A stretch of 64,000 nucleotides of DNA from Chloroflexota bacterium (lineage in GTDB: Bacteria > Chloroflexota > Chloroflexia > Chloroflexales > Roseiflexaceae), in NCBI GenBank assembly GCA_016875555.1, contig VGPG01000001.1, forward strand, positions 41,451 through 105,450, read 5' to 3'. A program made the translations under genes and the position numbers. Every line of letters begins with the position of its first letter. Position 1 is the first letter of the stretch. This document shows, piece after piece, positions 8,698 to 21,293 of this stretch. The notes beneath the pieces are model-generated. The model had not been told where the DNA came from and made no database searches. It saw nothing but the letters and a program-made list of their open reading frames with translations.

Positions 8698-10314
8698 TCA
8701 TGGCCACAACGGATGTCGCATCAACCATGCAATCTGCATGTCATGCGTTGGCATATCGGCAGCACCATCGATCAGTGCATCATGCAGTGCCTGCAACAAT
8801 CGTCCGATATTTGCTCCTTTGGGGAGACCCAAAGCGACCAAATCATCACCACGTACCATCAGCGTCCCCATTGTCGCCTGTGCCGTATCGGCCCGTTGCA
8901 CCAGCGCTGCTAACTGCGGTTCGAAGGCGGCAACATGCGTCAGCAGAAGTCGATCAAATGCCCGCAGATAGGCCACAACCTGGCTCGTTGGGCGCCGTTG
9001 CAACCAGCGCCACTGCCGGCGCGTCTGGCGTAACGTTACGATGCCTCGCAGTGACTTGGGCGCCTCGTGCCAGCGCGCCATGAATTGTATCAACGGCGCC
9101 AACGGAGCAGACCATAGCACAGCAATGATGCGCCAAGCACTGGGGAGCTGTTGCACATGCGGCGAAAGCCGTTGCACGAACACCGGATCAATTTGATTGA
9201 GTACACCCCACCGGCGTAATACCGTCCATGCAACATGGGGATGCACTTCATCGAGGATGCGCTGGATTTCGTTTATCCATCGCTGGCGTGACACGTGCCT
9301 AATCACCTGCGCATCAACGGCCCATCGAATCGCCTGGCGCGTCGTTTCATCCATATGTAGATGCAACCGTGCCATGAATCGCGCTAACCGTACCAGTCGT
9401 GTCGGATCATCGATCAAACTCATCGGATGAAGAATGCGTGCACGACGATGGAGCAAATCATCACGACCAGCAAACGGATCATAGAGCGGCATGGTCTGGT
9501 CAGGCTGATAAGCGATTGCCATCGCATTAATGGTCAAATCACGCCGACCCAAATCACGGACGATGGATGTAGCCGGATAGACCACTGGCAGTGCACCGGG
9601 ATGGGTGTATGTTTCTGTACGCAACGGCACGATATCGATGGACGAAATACCTGTCGCCACAATCACATGTGCCGGCATAGCCAGCGTTGCGGTGTCGAAG
9701 AGACTACGTTGAATAATCGTCGTGTCTAACTGCTGTGCAATGGCCGGGCCGATTACCGCCATGTCACCGTTCATGGCCACATCCAAATCGGTGATGGGCT
9801 CTGATTGCAACACACTCCGCACTGCCCCACCGACCACAAAGAGTTGTGCGTTGTGCTGCCGTGCAATCGTCGCAATCTGTGCCAACACATCGGCAAGGGC
9901 ATCGGGCAACGACTGTCGCACATGCAACCACGCGATTGCATCAGTCGCATCAGTCTCAACCACGGCATAGGCATATCCAGCCGCGACGCGCGTAACACGA
10001 CCGGTCGGCGTATACACCGACATACGTCGCGTCGGTAACTGCCATAGACACTGTGCCAACGACATCTCACCAAATCCAATTGCAATGGCATGGGTGAGTG
10101 TGGCCTCATCAACAACGCCAATGAGCACACCACGTGCATCAGCAACACATGCCACGCCTTGTGCCGGCATAGCAATGCGTGCCTCGCCGATTGTACATGG
10201 GAGCTGTATCGTTGCCGTGATGTTCATTGCGCGTGCGTGTGTCTCCATTGCTGTACTATGCGCCGGTTGTGTGTGTATATCATGTATGCTACCATTGAAT
10301 TGCATCTTCTCCAT
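8698..10314 (-). CDS. tRNA nucleotidyltransferase / poly(A) polymerase family protein
   Basis: Up to 538 residues. An N-terminal region of about 140 residues with CBS-like character precedes the class II nucleotidyltransferase head, with LFVVGGAVRSVL (usual GG-x-VRD; here S replaces D) and the metal-binding ITDLDVAM. The RRDLTINAMAI motif and the ILHPMSLIDDPTRLVRLARFMARL segment are also typical. These enzymes repair tRNA CCA ends or add poly(A). Start is uncertain: ATGs at 10314, 10251 and 10230 all lack good ribosome-binding sites. CCA versus poly(A) specificity cannot be told here. The tRNA-Cys in this window has an encoded CCA, consistent with a repair role. Confidence 0.88.
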   Translation of the reverse strand: MEKMQFNGSIHDIHTQPAHSTAMETHARAMNITATIQLPCTIGEARIAMPAQGVACVADARGVLIGVVDEATLTHAIAIGFGEMSLAQCLWQLPTRRMSVYTPTGRVTRVAAGYAYAVVETDATDAIAWLHVRQSLPDALADVLAQIATIARQHNAQLFVVGGAVRSVLQSEPITDLDVAMNGDMAVIGPAIAQQLDTTIIQRSLFDTATLAMPAHVIVATGISSIDIVPLRTETYTHPGALPVVYPATSIVRDLGRRDLTINAMAIAYQPDQTMPLYDPFAGRDDLLHRRARILHPMSLIDDPTRLVRLARFMARLHLHMDETTRQAIRWAVDAQVIRHVSRQRWINEIQRILDEVHPHVAWTVLRRWGVLNQIDPVFVQRLSPHVQQLPSAWRIIAVLWSAPLAPLIQFMARWHEAPKSLRGIVTLRQTRRQWRWLQRRPTSQVVAYLRAFDRLLLTHVAAFEPQLAALVQRADTAQATMGTLMVRGDDLVALGLPKGANIGRLLQALHDALIDGAADMPTHDMQIAWLMRHPLWP

Positions 10315-10320
10315 TCACCA

Positions 10321-10329
10321 TGCTATAAT
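10321..10329 (+). promoter_or_regulatory. Extended -10 promoter element TGCTATAAT
   Basis: A perfect TGn-TATAAT lies 54 bases before the 50-aa gene at 10383; no convincing -35 is seen, as expected for extended -10 promoters. The divergent nucleotidyltransferase gene starts just behind it. Confidence 0.55.
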
Positions 10330-10382
10330 AGAATGCTATATTGTTTGTTTGGTATGATCGAACAACGAAGGGGAGTGTAGGC

Positions 10383-10535
10383 ATGGAGGGCAAGCAAATT
10401 TCCTTTGGCACCACTGGGTTCGAGGAGCTTCTTGAACAACTCCGTGATGCGGGCGAACCACAAGATATTGCGTGGTTAGCTGAACGCTACATCGAGATCC
10501 TACGCGCACAGGCTCAAACGGAGGAACAAGAATGA
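10383..10535 (+). CDS. Small acidic protein of unknown function (50 aa)
   Basis: 50 residues from an ATG with an AAGGGGAG ribosome-binding site 6-8 bases upstream; the reading frame extends further 5' but without a better start. It is acidic and helical (GFEELLEQLRDAGEPQDIAWLAERYIEIL). The stop overlaps the next ATG (ATGA), so it is translationally coupled to the 609-aa gene. I do not recognise it. Good ribosome binding, a promoter and coupling argue that it is real. Confidence 0.72.
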   Translation: MEGKQISFGTTGFEELLEQLRDAGEPQDIAWLAERYIEILRAQAQTEEQE

Positions 10536-12361
10536 CCACTCAGCTCCCATTCTTAGGGACGCCTGCCGAGCGCGCATTGGCAGAGCAAATACATGAAGTG
10601 CTGCGTCTGCAAGCGCGCTTTTATGCCAAAGAGGCGCCTATTCGGCAGTCGCTCAAAAATATCATAAGCTACTTTGCAGCACGTCGTGGCGGTGACGAAA
10701 CAAGCGTCACCCAAGAGATTGTGGCTGCGCTCAACGCCAATCAAGACATATTTGCACAGGCGATTACCGATGACGACGAATTTGTTATCACCACGAGCGT
10801 ACACGGCAAATATGTTCCGCTTGCGTTTGATCGTGCGCACAGTTTGGCCAACCGCATGTACGAACCCGAGAACCCGTTGCCCGTTGATGATATCAGTGTG
10901 GTCTTTACCACCAATCGTCCGACGGTGCCAACCATTGAGCCCGTCTACATCTCCGACTACTGGTTGCATGGCGCAACAAGCAGCGAAACAATGTCGATTG
11001 ATGACATGCCAGACATAGAGATCGTCAGCGATGCGCCCATACCGGATGATATAATTATTGGGAGTCAACCCAAAGTCAAAACCGTTAATCCACGCGATGC
11101 GATGCGCATTAACTTGCCACAAGGGATTAGCATTGACTTGGCGCAACCAACCCCGAATATCATGCAACAGCACGGCGATGCCATCATCTCGGCATTACGT
11201 GGCACCATCGAGAAGGACTCTCTCAAGCGGATTGCCGTGTTCGGCAATCAAGTGGCACTCGAACGCGACGTACGCACCTTCAGCAAAAATGAAATCCGCC
11301 AAATTACCGACTACATTGAGAATGAAGTCAGTAATCCCGTGACGGACAGTGATATTTTGCAGAACGTGATTCGCGTGAGTAACCGCGCAGTCGATTTTGA
11401 ACGGCAACGATTCGCCCTCAACTTCCGCCTCCTCAAAGACCTTGAGTTTGTCGGCGTAAATGGCGCAAATTTGTGGGCAACGCGCAAGCTTCTCGATAAA
11501 ATTGGCGCCAACAAGCGTATCAAAGCGGCTGACATGGGGGCACTCGTCCTCCACCTCGAAGAGGGCTTCGATGACAGTGTCAATGTGAACTCTGTCGAAA
11601 GCATTCAAGCCAAGGGCAGTGTGAGCCATACACTGACCTACTTTGAATGGGAGTACGGTATCCTGCCCTTGACGAAAGCATTAGCCGCCGTATTACCAGA
11701 ACCCGTGATTAATCGACAGAGTGCTGCCGTGGTGACGTTTGATGTGCCACAAGCAAACTACTCGTTCGTGATTAACGTACGCTTCCCGGCTGGTGCACGT
11801 GGCGGTTGGCTCCAGGGGTTTGATGAATTCTTTCAATCAATGCTGGTACCGGGCGCACTCATCACCATCAGTCGTACCAATCAACCGAATGTGATTAACA
11901 TTAGTTACGGCGAAGCCGAAGATCGCATTGAATCGCTGTTGGTCGTCGAAGAAGGCAAGAAGAAGAGTAAGTTCATCTTTGCGGAGCGTTCCTTCAACTG
12001 TATTGTCGACGATGACGTGCTACCCACCGTCAGCAATGTGGGGCGCATTCGTCGTATCAAGTTCTTCGAGCTCAGCGAACGCAAGAACTTGGAGGCATTG
12101 GTCGAGGCTATTTTCGTCGGATTCGGCGAAAAAGCAGGTACGAAGCAAGAGCCGCTCTACCAAATTGAGTTCGAACAGCTCTTCAACCTGTTGACCATTT
12201 ACCGTAGCGTGTCGCGTAATTATCTACTCCACATCTTGCACGAACACGCCGAATGTCGTTTGGTCAATAGTGCGGCCGGCCTGTGGGAGTGCAAGGTTAA
12301 CGTCGCCGTCCCTGAGCGTGGCAACACCAGCTTCGGGTATGATGACGAAGACGAGGAATAA
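10532..12361 (+). CDS. Uncharacterised 609-aa protein
   Basis: 609 residues, not recognised. Residues about 1-60 are helical (RALAEQIHEVLRLQARFY), then comes a linker-like region with Pro and acidic residues (about 125-190), a segment that could be a winged helix (LNFRLLKDLEFVGVNGANLWATRKLL, about 290-320), beta-rich C-terminal parts (SFVINVRFPAGARGGWLQGF; NVINISYGEAEDRIESLLVVEEG) and an acidic end (YDDEDEE). There is no signal peptide, membrane helix or nucleotide-binding motif. Coupled to the 50-aa gene upstream and followed by a terminator and a HEAT-repeat gene. It may be a lineage-specific protein. Confidence 0.85.
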   Translation: MTTQLPFLGTPAERALAEQIHEVLRLQARFYAKEAPIRQSLKNIISYFAARRGGDETSVTQEIVAALNANQDIFAQAITDDDEFVITTSVHGKYVPLAFDRAHSLANRMYEPENPLPVDDISVVFTTNRPTVPTIEPVYISDYWLHGATSSETMSIDDMPDIEIVSDAPIPDDIIIGSQPKVKTVNPRDAMRINLPQGISIDLAQPTPNIMQQHGDAIISALRGTIEKDSLKRIAVFGNQVALERDVRTFSKNEIRQITDYIENEVSNPVTDSDILQNVIRVSNRAVDFERQRFALNFRLLKDLEFVGVNGANLWATRKLLDKIGANKRIKAADMGALVLHLEEGFDDSVNVNSVESIQAKGSVSHTLTYFEWEYGILPLTKALAAVLPEPVINRQSAAVVTFDVPQANYSFVINVRFPAGARGGWLQGFDEFFQSMLVPGALITISRTNQPNVINISYGEAEDRIESLLVVEEGKKKSKFIFAERSFNCIVDDDVLPTVSNVGRIRRIKFFELSERKNLEALVEAIFVGFGEKAGTKQEPLYQIEFEQLFNLLTIYRSVSRNYLLHILHEHAECRLVNSAAGLWECKVNVAVPERGNTSFGYDDEDEE

Positions 12362-12389
12362 CGCACTCCAACGACTGATTCAACACATC

Positions 12390-12422
12390 AACGAGGGGCT
12401 GAGCACGTGCTCATCCCCTCGT
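12390..12422 (+). terminator. Hairpin terminator after the 609-aa gene
   Basis: Inverted repeat (ACGAGGGG-c-TGAGCAC / GTGCTCA-t-CCCCTCGT) 29 bases after the stop. The T-run after the stem is poor, so efficiency is uncertain. Confidence 0.6.
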
Positions 12423-12459
12423 TATTATCCTGTATCAAGGATGCGCGTAAGGGACCTGT

Positions 12460-13434
12460 ATGTCAACACCAACCACATTGACGGCCACGCTGCAACAACT
12501 CCGTCAACCACAACACGTCAATCGAGCACGACTCAAAGTCCTTACTGATTTGCGTGAACGCGACCATCCGGTCTTCTGGCACGACTGGCAATTAATCCCG
12601 CGCGAGGCACGCGTGCGCATCATCACGTTGATGAATGAAATCAGCGAAGAAAATCTCGAACTCGACTTTCGTCCTATTATGCGTTGGGCACTTGCAGACG
12701 ACGACGCGGAAGTACGTCGTCGTGCCATTGATGGCCTCAGCGAAGAAGAGCATCCACGCATCATCGAACCACTCCTGCACTGCCTGATGCATGATCCCGA
12801 CGACGGCGTGCGTAGCTCAGCGGCGATGAGCTTGGGGCGCTTTACCATACTTGCCGCCGTCGATGAGCTCAGTCCCACACACACCGAACGACTGCTGAGC
12901 GCGCTCAATTACGCACTCCTACAGCACCTCGATAAACCCGACGTCTACCGACGCATCCTTGAAAGCCTTGGTCCCGTTGCCGATGATTCCATTCGTACGC
13001 GCATAAGCCAGGCCTGGCAAAGCACGCACGCTGCGCTTCGCGAAAGTGCGCTCGTTGCCATGGGACGCAGTCAAGACAACAGTTGGCTACCGATTATCCG
13101 CGCCGCACTTGATGACGGTCATGCTGCGATTCGCTATGAAGCAGCTCGTGCAGCCGGCGAATATGCCGACCAAGCCGCAATGCTTGTGCCGTTGCTCATC
13201 AACCTGACGCTCGAAGACGACATCGAAGTGGCCGGAGCAGCCATTTGGGCACTCGGTCAAATCGGCGATGAGCGCTCGGTGCGCGCACTCAAACAACTCA
13301 GTAAATCGCGCGATCAGGCAAAACGTGACGCTGCCCTGACGGCACTCGACGAAAACGGCGGCAATGATGAGTTATTCGGTGCCATTAATCCGTTCGGTAC
13401 GGATGACGATGACGATGACGATCGCGACAACTAG
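12460..13434 (+). CDS. HEAT-repeat protein
   Basis: 324 residues made largely of PBS-lyase/HEAT-type helical repeats, for example DDDAEVRRRAIDGLSE, DPDDGVRSSAAMSLG, HAALRESALVAMG, HAAIRYEAARAAGEYAD and DIEVAGAAIWALGQIGDE at about 30-residue spacing. It ends in a run of aspartates. Such solenoids mediate protein-protein contacts; no enzyme domain is visible. The ATG at 12460 has AAGGGA 7 bases upstream. It follows the unknown 609-aa gene on the same strand and could act with it, but that is only inferred from position. Confidence 0.88.
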   Translation: MSTPTTLTATLQQLRQPQHVNRARLKVLTDLRERDHPVFWHDWQLIPREARVRIITLMNEISEENLELDFRPIMRWALADDDAEVRRRAIDGLSEEEHPRIIEPLLHCLMHDPDDGVRSSAAMSLGRFTILAAVDELSPTHTERLLSALNYALLQHLDKPDVYRRILESLGPVADDSIRTRISQAWQSTHAALRESALVAMGRSQDNSWLPIIRAALDDGHAAIRYEAARAAGEYADQAAMLVPLLINLTLEDDIEVAGAAIWALGQIGDERSVRALKQLSKSRDQAKRDAALTALDENGGNDELFGAINPFGTDDDDDDDRDN

Positions 13435-13454
13435 CGTTCCAAAGGGATACCCGT

Positions 13455-14237
13455 ATGCACTATGCACATTATCAAGACATCACGCAACCATACGACCTCG
13501 TCTGTTTATCACCACACCTTGACGATGCCGCGCTTTCGTGTGCCGGTGAGCTCCTTGCCGCACGCCACGCCGGCTTGCGCACACTTGTCATCACCGTGTG
13601 CACGTCAATTCCGCCGGTCAGCGCCACGTACAGCGCACTCGCCGTCGAGTTTCACCGTGAATGGGGTCTCGACGAAGCGCAGGCTGTTACGACGCGTCTC
13701 GGCGAAGACGGCCGTGCCATGGCGATTTTGGGCGTAGACGACGTCTGGCTCAACCTCGATGACGCCATTTACCGCATGCCTGGTCACTACAACAGCCGCG
13801 AGACGCTCTTTGCTATGCCCCATGCCAGTGATACACTCGCCGACCAACTCAGTCACATCTTGCGTGAGTTGATGCCTGTGCTTGGCCAGGCACGCTGGCT
13901 TATCCCCGCCAGAGTGGGCATGCATGTCGATCATCTCAACGTCTTTGCCGCTGCCCAGGCTGTATTGACACCTGCTACAATCAGCTTGTACGAAGAGGTA
14001 CCCTACGCGCTGACACCAGAGTGGATTACACAGCGTCAGCAGATGTTCAACAGTACGATAGACCTCGTGCCCATGGGGCCATACATCGCCGCCAAAATTG
14101 CCGCTATTCACTGTTATGCAAGTCAAATGGATGCGTTATTCGGCGATGGTACCACCATGCCCGCACAAATTACTGAATATCATCGTCACCTCGGTCATGG
14201 CACTCCAGTAGAGCGTCGTTATCGGTTGATCCACTAA
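13455..14237 (+). CDS. PIG-L family deacetylase (LmbE-like)
   Basis: 260 residues. The N-terminal metal-binding motif appears as SPHLDDAALSCAGEL (usual PHPDDE), with a downstream VGMHVDHLNVF histidine motif. Members remove N-acetyl groups from sugars in GPI, mycothiol, bacillithiol or cell-surface glycan pathways; the substrate here cannot be told. It sits 20 bases after the HEAT gene and 11 bases before the FemAB-like gene, suggesting one operon and possibly envelope work. Confidence 0.88.
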   Translation: MHYAHYQDITQPYDLVCLSPHLDDAALSCAGELLAARHAGLRTLVITVCTSIPPVSATYSALAVEFHREWGLDEAQAVTTRLGEDGRAMAILGVDDVWLNLDDAIYRMPGHYNSRETLFAMPHASDTLADQLSHILRELMPVLGQARWLIPARVGMHVDHLNVFAAAQAVLTPATISLYEEVPYALTPEWITQRQQMFNSTIDLVPMGPYIAAKIAAIHCYASQMDALFGDGTTMPAQITEYHRHLGHGTPVERRYRLIH

Positions 14238-14248
14238 TTGAGAAGCAT

Positions 14249-15304
14249 ATGAGCAACTTTCCCGCCATCAAATTACTTTCACCCGGTGCATCGGTGTGGG
14301 ATAAGTTTTGTAATGAACACGAACACGGTCATCTGCTCCAAAGCAGTCGCTGGGGTCTTCTCAAACAACAAACTGGGTGGGACGCACACCGTCTTATCGT
14401 CAGCGATGACGAGCGTATTCGCGCAGGGGCCCAAGTCCTCACACAAAAACGGCTAGGCATTGCCATGTGCTACGTGCCACGAGGCCCGCTCTTTTGCGAT
14501 GACCTGATTATCAATCACGCCCTCGTAGCTGCAATAAACCGCTACGCCAGTGATCAGAACGCCATCGCAGTTCGGTACGAACCATTTGTCACCCATGAAC
14601 ACCAACGCACCGCACTGTTTGACAAGGCACTCACCTACACCGAACATAGCATCGGCGAGAGCATTCAACCGCAACATACCGTCATCACGCAACTCGTTGA
14701 TACCGACACTGGTAAAGCATTCTCCGATCAACAACTTCTTGCGTCATTTAGTAAAGGGCATCGCGCTGACATCAAAAAAGCCGAGCGCGATGGCGTCACT
14801 ATTCGGTACGGTCGCGGTGCTGTGGATATTGCCACATTTAGTCAGTTGATGAAAGAAACTGGTGCACGGGCGAATTTTGCGGTGCATGCGCAGACGTATT
14901 ACCAACATGTGTGGGATTTATTTGGCACCATTGATCATGCGACATTGATTTTGGCTGATTACAACAATCAAACCATCGCTGGTGCGCTGATTGTCGGCGG
15001 AGCAAACACCGTCAACTACTTGTATGGTGGCTCACGCGCCGAAGCCTTCCAACATGGCGCCAATCACTTGATTCAATGGAGTGCCTTGCGTTGGGCGCGC
15101 GACCACGGCTATGCCCAATATGACTTTTGGGGCATCCCCTATCGCAAAGATGAAGCGCCGGCGGGTGCGGAGCAGCCGAGCATGGCCGGCCTGATTCGCT
15201 TCAAAAAGGGCTTCGGCGGTGACGAAGTGTCGTTCATGCCGGCCTACACGCATATTCTCAAACCGACGCTCTACAACCTGGCCAAAACCCGTTTTTCGAT
15301 TTAA
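14249..15304 (+). CDS. FemAB-like peptidoglycan bridge aminoacyltransferase
   Basis: 351 residues. Features of the FemX/FemAB double-GNAT fold are visible: HLLQSSRWGLLKQQTGW at the start, YVPRGPLF, the FSKGHRADIKKAERDGV strand-helix unit near 165-185, and late YLYGGSRAEAFQHGANHLIQW and YDFWGIPYRKDEAP. These enzymes transfer amino acids from aminoacyl-tRNA onto lipid II stem peptides. Residues match the family throughout and length is normal. The neighbouring deacetylase gene is consistent with an envelope role. The amino acid transferred is unknown. Confidence 0.92.
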   Translation: MSNFPAIKLLSPGASVWDKFCNEHEHGHLLQSSRWGLLKQQTGWDAHRLIVSDDERIRAGAQVLTQKRLGIAMCYVPRGPLFCDDLIINHALVAAINRYASDQNAIAVRYEPFVTHEHQRTALFDKALTYTEHSIGESIQPQHTVITQLVDTDTGKAFSDQQLLASFSKGHRADIKKAERDGVTIRYGRGAVDIATFSQLMKETGARANFAVHAQTYYQHVWDLFGTIDHATLILADYNNQTIAGALIVGGANTVNYLYGGSRAEAFQHGANHLIQWSALRWARDHGYAQYDFWGIPYRKDEAPAGAEQPSMAGLIRFKKGFGGDEVSFMPAYTHILKPTLYNLAKTRFSI

Positions 15305-15315
15305 GGACAACACCG

Positions 15316-15603
15316 ATGGCAACTTCATCGCTCTCCGAACAACTCGCCGAGGCCCAGCGCCTGCAGGCCTACTACCAACGTGAACTCGAGCGCCAGCGCG
15401 CTATGAACGCCGAGTTACGCAAGGCCGTCGCCGAGATGGCCCGCACCTTCCAAGAGACCCTCGCCGAATCCGTGCATGCCGCCGAAACCGGCGATCTGGC
15501 CGAGGTCCGCCGCATCGCCTATGCCAATCGCAACGCCTGGCAGGCCTACTTGCAACAAATCGTGCAGGCGGCAGGGAAGAGTAGCGCATCAGAAAACGAG
15601 TAA
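15316..15603 (+). CDS. Small coiled-coil protein of unknown function
   Basis: 95 residues, helical and charged (LSEQLAEAQRLQAYYQRELERQRAMNAELRK), no membrane segment and no recognised domain. The ATG has AAGGACA about 8 bases upstream and lies 12 bases after the FemAB-like gene. The stop codon is the first triplet of a strong hairpin terminator, so it is the last gene of its operon. Confidence 0.75.
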   Translation: MATSSLSEQLAEAQRLQAYYQRELERQRAMNAELRKAVAEMARTFQETLAESVHAAETGDLAEVRRIAYANRNAWQAYLQQIVQAAGKSSASENE

Positions 15604-15628
15604 GCGCAGGGCCAATGCCCTGCGCTTA
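15601..15628. terminator. Bidirectional hairpin terminator
   Basis: TAAGCGCAGGGC-caat-GCCCTGCGCTTA, a perfect 12-bp stem. It overlaps the stop codon of the plus-strand 95-aa gene and lies just past the end of the convergent PSP1 gene. Confidence 0.82.
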
Positions 15629-15645
15629 CCACTCCAACACCCCAC

Positions 15646-17112
15646 CTAATTCATCCGTCTGCGCCGTCGACGCATGGCGTCATTATCAGCTGACGTACTG
15701 CCGGCCGGTGGCGCTTGTGGTACCGAGTACTGATCATCTGTTGGATTGTCATTGCGCGGTGCCGGTGGTGTCATTGGGCGCTCACCTTGGCCACGCGGTG
15801 GGCCAAACTGCTGATCGCGCACTGGTCGTGGCCCTTGGCGCTCGCCTTGGGGGCGATTGGGCCGATCACCTTGATTCGGCCGGGGCTGATACGGTCGGTC
15901 ACCGCTCGGTGGCCCTTGGCGCTCGCCTTGATTCTGGCGGGGCTGATACGGTCGGTCACCGCTCGGTGGCCCTTGGCGCTCACCTTGACTCTGCCGGGGC
16001 TGATACGGTCGGTCACCGCTCGGTGGCCCTTGGCGTGGCCCACGGTCACCCTGCGGGCGATTGCCGCCACCTTGGCTCGGACCTCCAGGGCGACGATCAT
16101 CGCGCCCACGTGGCTTGATGCGCGTGGCCGCACCCACATCGTCACTAGCGCGTTCGTCTGGTTTGTCCTCAAGAGCGGCCAAGGCTGCCAGCATGTCTGA
16201 CGACTCAAACTCATCGCGGAGGAGCCGGCGTTCGCCGCGGTTGCGCTCGCGCACCACTGGAGTCACACCTTCGGCATTGCGTGTGCGTGCCATTGTGGCG
16301 ACATCCTCAGTCGCCTCACGAATCGCCTCGGGTTTGAACTCTTCGTGCACACCACTAGCCGCTAACGTCACCGTCAACGTGCCACGCAGCACGTTCACAC
16401 TGGTCACCTCGCCCGGACCATCAGGCGTATGCACCCAGGTGCCACGCTTGGGCATCTCGGCTTTCATTTCGATGTATTGCTCGTGCTCATAGGCCAAACA
16501 ACAGAGCAAGCGCCCACATACACCGCTGATTTTGGCGGGGTTGAGGGGCAAATCTTGGTCTTTGGCCATTTTGATGGAGACGCGCGCATAATCTGGCAGA
16601 AACGACGCACAGCACAAAATGCGCCCACATGGGCCAATGCCGCCGAGTAATTTGGCCTCGTCGCGCGGGCCGATTTGACGTAATTCAATGCGGGTGCGGA
16701 ACGTACGAGCCAAATCGCGTACCAAATTGCGGAAGTCGACGCGCTTGTCGGCCGTAAAATAAAACGTCAGACGCGACCCGTCGAAACTATATTCAGCCTT
16801 GACCAGACTCATCGGCAACTCGTGCTCGTCAATCTTTTCTTGACAGCGCCGAATCAACTCCTCCTGTCGGCTGTTTAACTGCTTCCAGCGCACCTCGTCT
16901 TCTTCAAACGCAGCACGCACCACCGGTTTGAGCTCGCCGACGATAGCCGATTCATCGACATCATGTGGCAATTCGGCAACACGAGCCATCTCAAGCCCAC
17001 GCGCAGTTTCAACAATCACATACTGCCCAACCGTTATATCTGGGACAGCCGCAGGATCAAAATAGTATGTTTTACCGGAATCCTTAAATCGGATACCGAC
17101 TACTGTTGGCAT
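15646..17112 (-). CDS. PSP1-domain protein (RicT/YaaT-like) with repetitive basic tail
   Basis: 488 residues. The first 280 form the PSP1 domain: VVGIRFKDSGKTYYF start, then the paired cysteine motifs GIGPCGRILCC and SGVCGRLLCC, which in RicT bind an iron-sulfur cluster in the Ric complex. In Bacillus that complex supports RNase Y processing, sporulation and competence; the role here is unknown. From about residue 300 the chain is a Pro/Arg/Gly/Gln-rich tail with three 19-residue repeats (GPPSGDRPYQPRQ type) that is absent from ordinary RicT and resembles RNA-binding RGG regions. A good AAAGGA site precedes the ATG. Confidence 0.9.
   Translation of the reverse strand: MPTVVGIRFKDSGKTYYFDPAAVPDITVGQYVIVETARGLEMARVAELPHDVDESAIVGELKPVVRAAFEEDEVRWKQLNSRQEELIRRCQEKIDEHELPMSLVKAEYSFDGSRLTFYFTADKRVDFRNLVRDLARTFRTRIELRQIGPRDEAKLLGGIGPCGRILCCASFLPDYARVSIKMAKDQDLPLNPAKISGVCGRLLCCLAYEHEQYIEMKAEMPKRGTWVHTPDGPGEVTSVNVLRGTLTVTLAASGVHEEFKPEAIREATEDVATMARTRNAEGVTPVVRERNRGERRLLRDEFESSDMLAALAALEDKPDERASDDVGAATRIKPRGRDDRRPGGPSQGGGNRPQGDRGPRQGPPSGDRPYQPRQSQGERQGPPSGDRPYQPRQNQGERQGPPSGDRPYQPRPNQGDRPNRPQGERQGPRPVRDQQFGPPRGQGERPMTPPAPRNDNPTDDQYSVPQAPPAGSTSADNDAMRRRRRRMN
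15884..16054. repeat. Three 57-bp in-frame tandem repeats
   Basis: The block beginning CTGATACGGTCGGTCACCGC recurs at 15886, 15943 and 16000, an exact 57-base period, and encodes 19-residue units of the PSP1 protein tail. Because the period is a multiple of three, copy-number change would keep the frame. Confidence 0.88.
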
Positions 17113-17209
17113 CGCACTTATCCTTTACACATCAAAACCACATCAATTATTAATGTATGAATTGTGGTTGCCATTGTAACACATCCCGCTACGCTTCTGA
17201 TATAGTCAC

Positions 17210-17238
17210 TTGACGAGGAGCTCAACTCCTACTATCAT
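17210..17238 (+). promoter_or_regulatory. Upstream rpoB promoter (P1)
   Basis: TTGACG, 17-base spacer, TATCAT. It is the first of two tandem sigma-70-like promoters reading toward rpoB. Confidence 0.6.
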
Positions 17239-17271
17239 GATGACAAATAATAGTGTGTCCCCATAGATTAT

Positions 17272-17300
17272 TTGACAAATTTGATAAGTTAGCGTATTAT
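17272..17300 (+). promoter_or_regulatory. Near-consensus rpoB promoter (P2) with long leader
   Basis: TTGACA, 17-base spacer, TATTAT, the best sigma-70-type promoter in the window. Transcription from here would give a leader of about 200 nt before the rpoB ATG at 17508. I see no clear terminator or riboswitch in that leader, but it is long for a plain 5' UTR. The 17113-17507 gap holds nothing else I can name. Confidence 0.75.
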
Positions 17301-17507
17301 TCTATTTCGCTGTATGTGAGTTATCACAGGCAGCCCTATACCTTGTGCAGACAGAGAGAAGCATGCACGAACCGAGCCAATGACCAGGCATTTCAGTCGC
17401 TACCAGGCGCCAAAAGCCGGGTAGGGTGTTTTTTGCATTATCTCGACCGTTCTCGTGAGCAACTTGCCACACGCAATTGGTTACCGCCCGATATAAGCGA
17501 GGTTTCC

Positions 17508-21263
<3,756 letters not shown>

Positions 21264-21293
21264 TTGGGGTAGCACCCAAGGGAGTATAGAGAC

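Noticed and set aside
15884..16054. Possible CRISPR array or intergenic repeat
   Set aside because: The 57-bp units are adjacent without unique spacers and are in frame inside a protein gene.
15715..16214. Overlapping open frames (plus 15715-16200, minus 15771-16214) within the PSP1 gene tail
   Set aside because: Repetitive low-complexity translations produced by the 57-bp repeats in other frames; no starts with ribosome-binding sites.
17253..17507. 85-codon N-terminal extension of rpoB
   Set aside because: It runs across the best promoter in the window, is unlike RpoB, and the ATG at 17508 has a proper ribosome-binding site.
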